Notes: a model not told the origin generated them from the letters alone. A DNA stretch of 64,000 nucleotides from Closterium sp. Naga37s-1 (GCA_947471745.1 CANJKZ010000172.1:2970501-3034500), one strand, 5' to 3'. Counted from the stretch's first letter, positions 40,427-52,900 are shown. Translations and numbers: made by a program.

Positions 40427-40549
40427 TGTAACAAAGTAAGAAACAAGGATGACTAGAATGAGAACAGTACAAGGTTTGTATAGGCAAAACCTAACAGGGC
40501 TGTACCCCATGAGGAGTGCCCCACTACAGCCTAGAGTATATATCTGACA
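40427..40549 (-). repeat. 5' LTR of copia B/C
   Basis: 123 bases, minus strand tgtcagatatatac...tttgttaca, followed on the plus strand by the target duplication acttt. Confidence 0.92.
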
Positions 40550-40554
40550 ACTTT

Positions 40555-41047
40555 GCCCCTGTGCGCCGGCAAAGAATCGCCCGCGCGCGATTCTAATTTG
40601 TGACGCTCTACAATTTTGATTCGACTGAAATTGAAGGGAGGAGATGTACTAGTTGGTGCTTTTTAGGTTATATATCTGTATTTGTCATTAAGTAAGCACA
40701 TGCGCTTACAATTTTTACTCAATTACAAACGCACCCCCCTAAACAACATTGTTTTATTATGAGCGCACGCGCGCTTATATCGGTTGTATTACGGTACGAG
40801 TGTTTTCTCCTGAAAAGAAGTTCCTTTCATGAGAGATCATATTGCTAGTACAAGATACATCCAGTATGAATTGTATTCGGGACAAAAAGTTACATTGCTG
40901 GCTGGTCACACTCGCCACCCTTGTTATGAGTTGTAATGAAAAGAGTGCGCAGTATTCAATATCGCGGAAGTGATAACAATTACTGAGCAAATAATGAGAC
41001 CTAGCATTGATATAGCGATGGCTAGCTAGGCCGAGGTTGTGGGACTG
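40555..41047. other. Target sequence of copia B/C and adjoining gypsy LTR remnant
   Basis: No gene. 40690-40800 carries gcgcttac/gcgcgcttat words of the T1-type terminal repeat ending ttacggta. The last 40 or so bases (minus: acaacctcggcctagctagcc) resemble the LTR of G4 and are the left part of the LTR that the TRIM below interrupts. Confidence 0.45.
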
Positions 41048-41376
41048 TGTCATAATCCCAGTCACTAACCACTGACTGGGTCAGTGCGCCCATACCCATA
41101 CCCCCCCAGACCAACGTGCCTGTAACCCTTCCCTAGGATCAATCGGGGATCACCAGTGAACCTCTGACACCCCCCCGCACTGGGATGCCCGAAGTGCACA
41201 CACCGGGATTCGAACCCAAGACCTTCGCTCTGATACCATGTCATAATCCCAGTCACTAACCACTGGGATAAAAGGGCTTGTTTGTGTAGCGAGTGAGTGC
41301 GCCCATACCCCCCCAGACCAACGTGCCTATAACCCTTCCCTAGTATCAATCGGGGATCACAAGTGGACCTCTGACA
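41048..41376 (-). mobile_element. TRIM (miniature LTR retrotransposon)
   Basis: 329 bases: LTRs 41048-41169 and 41239-41376 (tgtcagagg...ttatgaca on the minus strand) around an internal part of only 69 bases. It consists of a perfect primer site (minus: tggtatcagagcgaagg, next to the right LTR) and a G run as polypurine tract next to the left LTR. Target duplication gactg at 41043-41047 and 41377-41381. No coding capacity. The word gggttcgaatccc after the primer site extends the tRNA match beyond the usual 12 bases. Confidence 0.92.
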
Positions 41377-41381
41377 GACTG

Positions 41382-41892
41382 CGCATGGTCGAGTGCAGGA
41401 TCGGGGTTGGGAAACCCGAAGGCGACGCGAGGGACGTTCGGAGGGCACGGTCGTCGGACCGAGCCTGGAACTTCGAAAGTTGGAGTTGTATGAGTATGGA
41501 GTGCCGCAGTAAGGAACAAGGCGAAATTCCTTACACTACCCCCCCCTTTAAGAAAGGTGGTCATTATTAGGCACGCGTCGGCGAGAAAGTTAATCCCGTA
41601 AAACCGAGTGGCCTTGTACTGAGTCGGATGGGACCCACGTGTCATCTTCGCTTGTGCGATCCACCCATCGTAGGCGGAAATCCACCTGGCGTCCTGTTGG
41701 GGCCGGCGCATCGCACGAATGCGATGAGCCAAAATCTTCCCATGCTGAAGTGGCCGAACACTTGGCACGATGTTGGGGCGGGCGATATCGGACGACTGCG
41801 GGGCCACGTGGTGGTAGAGCAGACTAACGTGGAAAGCGTCGTGGATCTTTCAGTCATCCGGCAACAGTAGTTTCGCCGTGACAGGTGTCAGC
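41382..41892 (-). pseudogene. Chromovirus gypsy 3' end remnant (chromodomain and LTR)
   Basis: On the minus strand 41750-41580 reads KILAHRI, then in a shifted frame VDFRLRWVDRTSEDDTWVPS, a chromodomain like that of G4. A purine-rich aaaggggggggtag follows, then the LTR start tgtaaggaattt at 41535 going down to 41382, interrupted by the TRIM. Only the end of the element survives. Confidence 0.7.
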
Positions 41893-43472
41893 ATCGCCTG
41901 GTCCTTCTCCTTACTATGGGCCGACTAGAGGTCTTACAGAGCGTCGTGAGCCTGAGTCTCGTCCTGCGTTGCCTGAGTCTCGTCCTGCGTCGCCTGTTCG
42001 CGCTGTTCGCACTGGTAGTCGTGTCCTGCGTCTGCGTCCTCCTGCTGTCCCAGGCACGCACCAGATGGCACTTCGTCCTTCCACTGCTCCACTGCGTGTC
42101 CCTCTGCCGTCTCCTCCTGCGTCCTCTCTTGCTGACGGTCCGGACCCGGAGTCTGACTCCCTTCGTGCTGCTAGTCCTACTGTCACGCGTCTCCTGGCCA
42201 CTGTTGTCACTGACCCGTCGTTTGAGTCCGCTGCTGCGTCTGCCCTAGTTGCTGAGCTTGTTGACTTTGCTGCCGCCTGTCATCTAGACTACGCCCCTAG
42301 ACTTGTTGCTGAGTCTGAGTCTGTCTGTCCTCCGTCTGTCGGGGGTGAGTGTGCTCTTGGCACGGACGTCCTTGAGGACAGACAGGAGGAGTTTGAGTGC
42401 TTTGCCGCTGCTTTACCTCATCTCGTGTCCATGCTGCTTGCACCTTAGGGAGACCCGGATGCACCAGACATCCCGACCCCGCGCTCTTACGCAGAGGCGA
42501 TAGAGGGTCCCTACTCCTCTCAGTGGCAGACAGCCACGGACTCAAAGATGGCTTCCTGGAAGTCCACAGGCACCTACGTCGACGAGGTTCCCCCTCCTGG
42601 GGCGAACATCGTCAGTGGCATGTGGATTTTCAGGGTGAAGCGGCCGCCAGGTTCTCCGCTTGTCTTCAAGGTGCGTTACGTTGCACGAGGCTTCAGTCAG
42701 CGAGAGGGAGTTGACTTCTTCCAGACCTTCTCCCCCACCCCGAAAATGACCACTCTTCGGGTTCTGCTGCACGTCACCGCTCAGCGTGACTACGAGCTTC
42801 ACTCTCTTGACTTTAGCACAGCCTTCCTACAGGGCAGCCTGCACGAGGAGATCTGGCTGCGCCGCCCACCTGGCTTCACTGGGTCGTTTCCTGCTGGTAC
42901 CCAGTGGAGCCTCCGGCGGCCAGTCTACGGTCTCCGCCAGGCGCCCCGTGAGTGGCACGACACACTGAGGACGACCCTTGCGGCTCTTGGGTTTGCTCCT
43001 TCCACTGCTGACCCGTCGCTGTTTCTACGCACCGACACCTCTCTGCCGCCGTTCTACGTCCTCGTGTACGTCGACGACTTGGTCTTTGCTACTTCTGACA
43101 CTGAGGGACTCGCCCACGTGAAGTCGGAGCTGCAGAAGAGACACACGTGCACAGACCTGGGTGAGCTGCGCAGCTATCTTGGCTTGCGGATCACCCGGGA
43201 CAGAGCACAACGCACCATTACCTTGATTCAGTCACACATGGTGCAGCAGGTCATTCAGCGCTTCGGCTTCACGTACTCCTCGCCACAGCCCACTCCTCTG
43301 CCTACTCGCCACTCGCTCTCAGCTCCACCTTCGGACGAGTCCGTAGAGCCGAGTGGTCCGTACCCAGAGCTTGTGGGCTGCCTCATGTACCTGATGACGT
43401 GCACTCGACCTGACCTTGCCTACCCTCTCAGCATTCTTGCACGCTATGTCGCTCCTGGGAGACACCGGAAGG

Positions 43473-43614
43473 TGTCAAAACTAGCAGGCAGAAAGAGAAA
43501 TGAAGAAAGGAGAGGGGTTTCACTAGCAGTAGTTGGGATACATATAGCAAACCCTAACTGGGTTGTACTCGCTATAGAGCACCCCACTACAGGCTAGATA
43601 ATAACATTCTGACA
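43473..43614 (-). repeat. 3' LTR of element F
   Basis: 142 bases tgtcaaaactag...cattctgaca on the plus strand, same sequence as 44802-44943. Confidence 0.93.
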
Positions 43615-44239
43615 CACCCCCATAGCCAAAGTGGGGTGTAATCAGCACAATGAGCAGGCATAGCAGTAGTTCACAATTATAAGCAAAGTTAGAGGCTAAC
43701 ACAGAGGGCAAGTGAGGAGGAGGAGAGACTGTGGGGGAGAGAAGACGGGAGGCGACGACTGAAGCTGCAGACACACGGGCAACAGAAGCGGCTGGCACAG
43801 TGGCTACCGGAGCAAGGGCCCCGGACTACTGGAGTAACAGACTCCGCGGCTACGACGAGCGGCAGGAGCAACGGACCCACGGGCGACTGGCGCAGCAGGC
43901 TCGCTGGGCTACCGAGAGCAAGGGCTCCGGACTACTGGCGCTGCTGGCGACTCGACGGCAGCCTCCTCTCAGCCTCCCCACACAGTCCCACCCCCCTGAC
44001 ACACACCCCCTGCTTCACCCCTAACTCCACTTCCACGTCACCCCCCTAGCTCCACTCCCCGCGGCTCCCACACCTCCACCCCCCTCAGCAGCTGCTGCAG
44101 CAGTGGGAGACGAACAAGGAGGAGGGGAAAGGGAAGGGGAGCACCCACACCGCGCACCCCCATGCTCGCCACCCCACACCCCCCACCACCGCAGAACGCA
44201 CGGCGGCACGAGAGTAATGGGCAGCACGGAGGGGGGACG

Positions 44240-44650
44240 GGACAGGAAGGGGCCGCGAGCGCCTAGCCAGGGCGCCGCAACGGACCAGCAGGGGCCGCGC
44301 ACGCCTTGCCAGGGCGCCGTGACGGTCCTGCAGGAGCCGCGCGCGCCTGGCCAGGGCGCCGCGACGAAACAGCAGGGGCCGCGCGCGCCTGGCCAGGGCG
44401 CCGCGGCGAAGCAGCAGGGGCCGCGCGCGCCATGCCAGGGCGCCGCGACGGGACGGGCGGGGAGCGCGCGCTGCCCCCCAAGGCGCCACGACGGACGGGC
44501 GGGGGCCGCGCGTTGCCCCTGAGGGCGCGACGACGGACGGGCGGGGGCTGAGCGCGCTGCCCTCAAGGCGCCACGACGGACGGGCGGGGAGCGCGCGCGC
44601 CTCGCCAGGGCGGCACAACGGACGGACGGGGGGGCGCGCGCGCCTCGCCA
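44240..44650 (-). repeat. GC-rich tandem repeats inside element F
   Basis: About 36-40-base units around gccgcgcgcgcctggccagggcgccgcgacg. Translated Arg/Ala/Gly-rich frames on both strands are not genes. Confidence 0.8.
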
Positions 44651-44801
44651 GGAAGAAAAAGGGCCGCGCGCCCCCCGGAAACCGCGGCAGTAAGAAAGGG
44701 TAGCGCGCCCGTGGCGCGCGACAGCAGAAGAGCAGCGGAAGCATTAGGTGGTGGGCCCACCCATAGGATCGACCCAAGGGGGTCGACCTGCTCTGAAACC
44801 A

Positions 44802-44943
44802 TGTCAAAACTAGCAGGCAGAAAGAGAAATGAAGAAAGGAGAGGGGTTTCACTAGCAGTAGTTGGGATACATATAGCAAACCCTAACTGGGTTGTACTCG
44901 CTATAGAGCACCCCACTACAGGCTAGATAATAACATTCTGACA
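44802..44943 (-). repeat. 5' LTR of element F
   Basis: 142 bases; the primer site lies immediately to its left on the plus strand (44787-44801). Confidence 0.93.
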
Positions 44944-45738
44944 GAAGGAGCACATGGATGCTGCTAAGAGGGTGTTGCGCTACTTATGCAGTACGTCGGG
45001 CATGGGGCTCGTGCTTGGAGGACGGACTCGAGTTGTCCTCACTGGTCACGCAGACGCTTCCTGGGCTGACGACTTGGCTACGTAGCGGTCGTCACAGGGT
45101 TACACTTTCAGCCTTGGCTCCGGCTCTGTTTCGTGGCGGTCTACCCGCTCGTCTTCTGTTCTCAGCTCCTGCTGTGAGGCTGAGATCTACGCAGGGGCCA
45201 TGGCTGCACAGGAGTTACGCTGGCTCACCTACCTGCTGACCGACCTGGGAGAGCCGCCTCGTTCTCCTCCAGTGCCGTGCGTCGACAACGAGGCCATGAT
45301 TGCCTTGTGTCAGGAGCACAGACTCGAGTACAGAACGAAGCACATTGCTCTGCGCTACTTCCTTGCTCGAGAGTTGCAGCAGCGTGGTCAGCTTCGTCTT
45401 ACTTACGTGGCCACTCGGGCCAACACTGCTGATGTCTTCACCAAGGCACTTCAGCCTTGTGATCATCAGCGTTTCTGTACTGTTCTAGGCCTTGTGCCCA
45501 CTGGGCCTCACTTGCTTACTTCTCGACTTTGCTTGTACTGTGATCTTTATACATATATCTGCATGCTTACACTTGCTAGGTTGTGATCACTGTATATAAC
45601 TCTGTATGTGAACTGGCCTTGTGGCCATTTGCTTGTGTTCCGAATGCGTGGTGACGTCGTGATCCACCCTGAGCTTCCTTTGCTTTTCTTGACTGGTCTT
45701 GTGACCTCTTGTTCTCCCCCACTTTGCCTATGGGGGTG

Positions 45739-45867
45739 TGTCAAACTTACATGCTATAGTCTGTGTAGGCTGTAGTGGGGTAGTTCATATGGGATACAAC
45801 ACTTTAGGGTTTCCTACTTGTACTCCTCATTCTGCTCAATGCAATCATTTCTCGTTCTGTTTTCACA
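45739..45867 (+). repeat. 3' LTR of copia D
   Basis: Begins tgtcaaacttac after a tatgggggtg tract and includes the family core taggctgtagtgggg and acactttagggttt. The right border (about tttcaca) is approximate because the 5' LTR is missing. Confidence 0.7.
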
Positions 45868-46914
45868 TTAACACTGTTGAGATTTATGGACATTTTACTG
45901 GCGACTGTTTTTGTCATGTATGCGTAGTTTGGTTATTTCCGTAGCGAGTCACGGAGGCGAAGGTTACAAGGGTTTGCATGCTTAAAAAAAAAAATAACTA
46001 AAACCTGCTCGGATGGCATGCCATTAGAGAGGGCATCAACCCTAAACATCATACGACAATGTGTTTAGGGTTGATACCGAAAGTCCACAGGTACGAATAT
46101 TTATATATTATATATTTTTGCGGACGGTTATAATTATGCAACATAAAGTTATTGATTATGATGTTGTTAGCCAGTTATATCAATGTTTTTCTCGGTTTAA
46201 AACGCTTTGATTCGTGGCTCGTTGTGGATGTAAACAATATATGGGAATAAGACATCTGTTTATGCTTTGAATGAGTTTGCGAAAGTGGTCGCGGACTTAT
46301 TTTGGAGGTAACCTATTTTTTTGTGCGCGAGATAAATTCCCCGGAATCTCTACAGTTACTCGTGAAAATTTCAGCTTTCTATTGAGCGTTTCAATATGTG
46401 ACCATATGTGATAGAGTTGTGGGGCAACATTGTGACTATCCGTAATAGAATTCCAGATTTTGTGACCATCCGTGATAGATTCCAAGATTATGTGACCGTT
46501 CGCGATAGTCGGTGGTCATTCGTGATAACGAACCAGTGTTTGTGACTGGCTATATAATTTCCCTTCCCAATATACTGTATGGTGGGGATGATGGCCCGGC
46601 AAAAATTGTCGCGCTTCAACAGTGCGCGGAAGGGAATGGTGGAATCGTCCACACAGGCTGTGCCCACAGTCAACTTCCGCAGTTTCGCGAGGTACTGTAG
46701 CCAAAACACTCGCGAAATAGGATGCGAGCTCTCACGATACTAAAATAGTCAGGATGAATGGGGACTGTGACGTGAGGTGTCAGAATGTTCCACGCCCGCC
46801 CTGGTGCACACATTGTCCTTGTTCAACCAAAGAAGCATTTTCTTGCTAGTGTCGTAGTGACGAAATACGCCAGCTGAATTTTTTCTTAGAGACTATCCCG
46901 GCATGTTCTAGAAC
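45868..46914. promoter_or_regulatory. Upstream region of HK2 with short repeats
   Basis: No gene. AT-rich. 46390-46560 holds about six spaced copies of a word like tgtgaccatccgtgatag, roughly every 30 bases, ending at ggctatataatttcc (about 46547), which could be a TATA element for HK2 some 360 bases before the proposed ATG. Promoter activity is inferred only. Confidence 0.35.
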
Positions 46915-49900
46915 ATGTCTTATTTTCACGCGCTCCGCAACCGATTACACCGCTCGCACAGCAAGGACTCGTCGCTGTCCTGCTGCGGCAAACGCGCGAT
47001 CCAGAATATAGTGTTTCGAGGTGAGTCAATAGCCGTCGGGCGGCGGTAGCGTGAGGTACATTCGTGCTTCGGAAGCTTGAACGTCGTGCCGAGCTCCGTT
47101 TGTCTTAATAGTTACGCTGACACCGCGGCTGGTGTCGAGATTCTTCTACGAACGCCGTCGCTGCGGGCGCGGGGTCGGTCCGTAATAACGCCTGTGGGGC
47201 TTACACGTGAGGGTTGAGTGCCTCCGCTGCGCCTCAAAGATAACCCTCGTTTTGACCCGCTCCGCTCCGCTGGGTAGCGAGGCTTTATATTCCATTTGCC
47301 TGTCATTAGGCTCTCACGATGATGATGATTGCCCAAAACAATGTTGTGTTCTGTCACATCGAATCCATGCTTCGCAAGTGATGCTTTTGGGTAGAATTAT
47401 CGTGAAAATGCGACGTCTGTCTGCGCCACTCCTTATCGAATCCAGGCCCTGTCTTCGCCGTCCTTCTCGCGCTATGGCTGCTCTCGGGCGTGGCCTTCGC
47501 GGCGTGGCTCTGCTACTCGACGCACGCGACGTACCTCGGCGATCGCTACCGCCGCCTCGACACGTGGTGCTACGAGCGCGCCAAGCTCTTCGAGCAACAC
47601 ACGCTCACCACCGTCAGCCAGATACGGGTGAGCGCTTTCAACGCTCCGCATACCATACAGGGGATAGAACACCTGCATCCCCAGGATGACTCTCATCCCA
47701 GCAAGGGCCCGGGGCGTCGTTGGCAGAGGGTTTCAAAAGATTGGGAGCCTTCTGGTGATGGGCGTACTTCACCCGCAGTCCCTTAAGTAGCAGCAGCATG
47801 GTACACCATCTCGAATCTCGCCCTCGCACCCTCTGCCACATGCAGCGCACTCACATGCGCTGCGCATCGTTATCCAACTCCCTTGCACTGCAGCCGCATC
47901 ACGGTACGATGCATGCTGAACCCATTGCTTACCTTACCCACCTCTACGTCCACCCCCAATGTTCCCCCCTCCATCCCAATTGAAAGTGCACCGCTGCTCC
48001 GTTTTTGAGGGAAGAGGAGGAGGGGGGGGGGGTGTGGGGGAGAAGGGAGGCAGAGGGGGTTGGGGGAGTTGATAGTCGATGAGGCACAGTAAAGGTGCAC
48101 AACGGAGTGTGCATTTGGCAGTGTGCGGATCATAGCAGTACACTCATCAATCTGACATCACTTTGCGGCAGTGACGTGCGTTGTCAGCCTGCCCGTGTGC
48201 GTTGCAGCCACCTGAGTCCTCTTGTTATGTATCCATCCACCCCTCCTGCACGTGCCTCTCCTCCACACCCAAATGGCCACCTTTGGCAGACTCTGGCGGG
48301 GCTGGTGTCGGTGATGGGCAAGCCAAGGGGCCATGGCAACTGGACGTGGGACAGGTGTCTCACGGAGCAGCGCTGGGCCGCCTATCTTAACAACACCAGC
48401 TACTCCCGACCCGGCAACACGGGCGCCATGGTCTGCCTCTTCGTTACAGATGCAGAGAGGTCAGTAGACTCGGTCATCCATGCCCCCAGTTCAAACCCGC
48501 CAAAGCTCCCAGTCTCCTTACACGTGCTTGCTGTGCCGTGCGCAGGCCTGCCTTTGAGCGGTTCTACGGCGGCCCCATTCTCGACTTCAGCATGTCGCCG
48601 CGGCAGCAGCAGCCTCTGTACTGCCCCAGGCTGCTAGAGGTGCACTCGTATTGGAAACCCCATCTGCTAGTGGACCTCATGCAGCGCGGCGGTGACGAGC
48701 TCGCCTTCCTGCGCAGGACGGGAGACAACATCTTCACCCGTGTCATGCCCGTCGGAAACGTGTCCCTCAACCTCACCGGCTTCAGTCAGTTCCCCCTACC
48801 CTTGCCAGCCCGTCCCATTTCATGGTAGTACAATCTTCTCCTTGCTCCCTTCCATTTAGTCTCTCTGAATTTTATCCCTGGCCCGCATGCGCGGTTTCGT
48901 TCCCTGTGAGCAGCCATCGGGTTCCCCATCTTGCAGCATGCGCTGCCACCGAATCCCACGGAGCAGCAGGCGGAGGAGGCGGTGCTGGGAGCAGCTGGGG
49001 CGAATGTGGACGTCGTGATGATCGCCCGCAATGTGCTGCAAAACGTGTTCGCACCAGGTGCTGTGCTGCAATCAAGCCAGGTGCTGTTCTGCAATCAAGC
49101 CAGGTGCTGTGCTGCAGAACGTGTTCACCTCCCTTTCTGCTGCACCCCACCACTGCGCCTTGAAACACCTACATGCTGACAACCTCCCCCGAAGAAGCTG
49201 GTTTGGTTTCCCCTCTGTACCTTTCCACAGTCTCTTTTGACCTTCCTTTCCGCTTTCACTTTCTTCCCGCCTCTCTATAAGACATTTTCCCTCCTTTTTT
49301 TTCCGTCTTTTTTTCTAATCCGCAAACCCCCCTGCTTACTCCCCGCGTCCCCCCCGCATGCCCCCTCCATGCCCCCTCCATGCCCCCCCGACTTGCCCTG
49401 CCATACCCCCTGCACGTCCCTCGCATGTCCCTCCCTGCCATCCCCCAGACCCCAGCATCACATTCGAGGTGTATGATACCACGGACCCTCAAGGCCTCAC
49501 AATGATCTACGGCCCGGGCCCACGCCTCGTGTACTACCGCGAGCATGACATGCTTCCCATCACCGACATCTCGCCCCCCAATGTCACGCGCCCCTGGGAG
49601 GAGCGCTCTGTGGTGCCGCTCGACCTGCTTGGGGGCCGCCTGCGGCGCTACCAAGTGTGGTGCCGGTGAGTGTGCTGTGTGGCGTCCCTAGTAAAGAGCA
49701 GCCACTAGCCTTTTCCCAGGTGTTTGACTTGCCCTAAACCCACACCCAGCTTGCTGCTCCAGCTAGGCCGTTTTCCCCTTCCTCCATCCATACAACCGTT
49801 TTGTGAGCATATTTCTCAATATGCGTGCCGCCCCCCAGCTACGTCGAGGCGCCAAGCGCATGGCTCTCCTGGTGTGTGCCGTTCCTGTGGGCGGCACTTG

Positions 49901-52900
49901 CTCTCGTGGTGACGGCACTGATAGCAGCTGTGGCGTGGCAGCAGCGGGTGGGGTACGTGCGCAGCGAGGAGAGCATGGCAGCGGCGGACCAGTTGAGAGC
50001 GAAGGCGAGGGCAGCGGAGCGCTCGAAGAGCTCGTTTGTGGCGTCCATGTCGCACGAGCTGCGCACGCCCATGCTCGGCATCGTGGGGCTGCTCTCTCGA
50101 GGACCGCCGCCTCTCTGCCGCCCAGCTGCAGGACGTGCGGTCGGCACGCACTGCAGCGTACGACACGGTGCGCCTCGTCAACCGCGTGCTCGACCTCTCC
50201 AAGCTCGAGGCGCGCCGCATGGCGCTCTGCTGCTCGCCCTTTGAGCCGCGCGCGTGGCTCGAGGAGGTCGTGCTGGGCTATTGTGCGCGGGCAAGCCACA
50301 AGGGCATCGAGGGTCAGTGCGCGTGCGAGGGGGAAGGGGGAGCGGGAGCTGGGCGAAGATGGGGATTGGGTTTGTTTGAGTGCGCATGGAGAGCAAAAGA
50401 CATGGCTGCTCGTCTTGGATCAGGGTAGGGTGCAAGAGGCAACTTTTCCGTGGTCGCACCTTCTCGTCTCATACTCGTGCTTTTGGGCACTCCACTCCTT
50501 CGTGCTTGTGGTGTCACTCTGGTATGGACCATGTGGCAGTGGATCCGACTCACCGTATCGCTCTCCTCTTATGTTGTTGACTGTGGTGTGACGATGATGT
50601 GACCGTGCTGTGATGATGTGACTTTGGTGTGTCTGTTGTGTTATGGTGCTGCTGTGATGGTGGTGTGATGGTGTGACTGGCAGTGGCAGGCATGGTGGAC
50701 ACGGGAGTGCCTGCAGTGCTTCACATGGACACCATGCGACTCGCTCAGGCGCTCAAAGAGCTCATAGGTCAGTCTTTCCCCATTTCCCACCTCAACGAAG
50801 TTATAGGTCAGGCCTTGCCCTTTTCCCACCTCAACGAACTCATGGGTCAGTTTAGCACCGCAAACCAACCCCGAACCTCCACTTTTCCCCTTCCTCTTTC
50901 TTGCGCAATCTTCCCCTTGACTGTTATAATCACAATAGACTTCAATGTGCATAAAACGAAAGATAGAGGGCACAGTCGGATTTTTGCAGAGCAGCTTCAA
51001 AATTTGTGAGCAGACTGGTTTCTGCATGAAATGATGTACTGTAAATTGCATCTGGAGCGTCTTAAAGATGTCTACAATCAACAAGTCGAGTCACTCGATT
51101 CGATAAAGAACCGACGACGTGGTAGTAGTTTGAGCGAACGGCGGTCTAGCAGCATCTATGGTCTTACGATACGAAATAAGAAGAACCTCTACAAACCTCA
51201 AAAGCCAAAAATTATGGAGGTGGAACAGTGTCAAACAGTCTCAAACTTCAAAGGGTGTTGAAACCATTTACCACAACGGCCTATACCAAGAGAGATGTTA
51301 CACTTCGCAATGCAATGTAACTATTTGTAAGTTGACACTTCTGGCAAGCTCCGAAATGACTTGGATTTTGAAACCAATGCTCTTGGTTCTTTTTTTAGTT
51401 CTTCAAGGTTTTTTGCACTCACCTACGACACGCCGAACGTTTGACACACGACAAAATAGAAAACGCACACGTCACACAAACAGCGACGTGACACGCGACT
51501 AGCAAAAATTCGCTATGGAGTCGACACGCACGTTCGACCTCATGACTCATCATTCACACACATATAATAATGAAATATTTGTGATCTCATGCTCTCATAC
51601 CATTCCATGCAAACACGCATGCACGCACAAGGACAACAAGCCAAATGCAAACCATGAAGTTGCAACAACATTGACTACAAATGCTTTCATGTACTAGATC
51701 AGTGCGTAATGTCCGACTCTCACAATGCACTGTTGCATAGCAAGCTGCCCCCAATCTTCTCAAACCTCCCACCACGGGCAGACAACGCCATGTGCTACAC
51801 AGCCCGTGGGCATGTGCTGGTGCGAGCGTCCGTGTGCCCTGCTGCTACCTCGCTTGAGGACTTTCTCCACCACCACCTCTGTCAGTGCCGCCCTGCCCTC
51901 CCTTTCCTCCATTCCCCCCCCGTCCCCCCCACACCATTCACTCCCCCCACTCCACTCACTCCACTCATTTCACTCACCCCTCCCACTCCACTAACCATTA
52001 CCGTGTTTCTACCTTTCTCTCCATTGATGCATGTTTGCTGGTCGTTGCTGCTTTCGCCTTGATAACACAGTCTGGCCAAGTGGCGTGTCGATTGATTTCC
52101 TTCTGCTGATACCAGATTCTTACATTCTCACCCTCCCCTCCTTCCTCCCCTCCTCCTCTTTCCAATCCTAACAACTCGTCCCTGCTGTCCGCCTTGGCCC
52201 CCCTCCTGCACCCGCATATCAGACGCCCCGCCCCACCCCTCTCCCCCTCCTCCTCCGCCTCGCCGCCCCTGGTTCGTCTCCTGGTTGGCCTACCTCCACT
52301 TGCAGCTGGGTCGGCTCTTCAGTGCAGCCACTGCGACGTGCTGGGGGGAGCAGGAGCCGCCAGATGAGGGTGATGATGGTGATGAGGATTCCTCACAACT
52401 TGCCATGCTGGGAGAGGAGGAGCAAGAGGGGGAGGCGAGTGGCGAGGGTGAAGGAGACGGTGAAGGGGACGATGCCAGGTGGAGCAGCGGTGGAGAGGAG
52501 ATGCAGCTGGTGCTGTCGTGTGCCGACACGGGCTGTGGGTTTAACTCCACGGGGGAGGAGCTCTCAGAGTTCAAGGTGAGAGCGTGTGAGACGACACACT
52601 GTGACGTTGGGGCGATTTTGAGGATCAGATCATCACAGGCCAGCGTGCGTCTTCGTGGAGAAGTGGTGTATTCGGTTTTGTCTTGCACAGATCCTGCTCC
52701 CTCTTCTTTATTTGTGTGAATATATATACAGGGGTCTCTTGATTCATCCCCTTATCCGGCTGTTCGTGGTACCCTGCAGGGGCGATCGGAGAGTGGAGGA
52801 GCAGGCCTGGGGCTTGTGCTCGGGCACCAGCTGGTGAGCCCTCTCTCCCTGCGCTCCTCCCTTGCTGAGTCCCATCCCATCCCGTCCCGTCAGTTGGCGC

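Larger units (their letters stand above)
26081..40549 (-). mobile_element. Ty1/copia retrotransposon B/C, split by gypsy G2
   Basis: Minus-strand copia with LTRs at 40427-40549 (5') and 26081-26203 (3') and target duplication acttt at 26076-26080 and 40550-40554. Gag, protease and integrase lie at 36440-39650, and RT and RNase H at 26423-29011. Between them, inside the hinge, sits G2 with its own target duplication. The two halves read as one pol when G2 is left out. Several single-base frameshifts and a stop-producing insertion in early gag show the copy is inactive. Confidence 0.93.
43473..44943 (-). mobile_element. Non-autonomous LTR element F with apparently identical LTRs
   Basis: LTRs 43473-43614 and 44802-44943, 142 bases each and, by eye, identical. 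Target duplication gaagg at 43468-43472 and 44944-44948. On the minus strand the primer site tggtttcagagcagg follows the 44802-44943 LTR and ctatgggggtg precedes the other. The internal 1.2 kb has no gag or pol motif, only GC-rich tandem repeats like the copia leaders. LTR ends, primer site and polypurine tract match the copia family, so F is probably mobilised by its enzymes. Confidence 0.93.
41896..45539 (+). pseudogene. Copia D Pol fragment (RT-RNase H)
   Basis: Hinge to TAG at 42446, then RT from about 42470: MASWKSTGTYVDEVPPPG, FSTAFLQGSLHEEIWL, VYVDDLVFATSD, TCTRPDLAYPLSILARYVAPGRHR. At 43468 it is interrupted by element F and resumes at 44949: HMDAAKRVLRYLC, GHADASWADDLAT, TAG at 45083 (Gln in copia A), CCEAEIYAGAMAAQELRW, CVDNEAMIALCQE, DVFTKALQPCDHQRF. 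Two stops and the missing 5' half make it non-functional. Confidence 0.9.
41895..45867 (+). mobile_element. Ty1/copia retrotransposon D, 5'-truncated, hosting element F
   Basis: Begins abruptly in the integrase-RT hinge (ctggtccttctcc) next to the chromovirus remnant. RT and RNase H follow, split by element F, and a 3' LTR at about 45739-45867. Closest in sequence to the B/C RT half (for example CQEHRLE and ALQPCDHQRF). Confidence 0.88.

Noticed and set aside
41170..41240. tRNA gene or SINE (gggttcgaatccc box)
   Set aside because: The box sits in the interior of a TRIM, next to its primer site, with LTRs and target duplication on both sides. No full tRNA cloverleaf is apparent.
43731..44720. 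Coding genes inside element F
   Set aside because: Frames on both strands are repeats of Ala, Arg, Gly and Pro from tandem GC-rich units, with no gag or pol motif.
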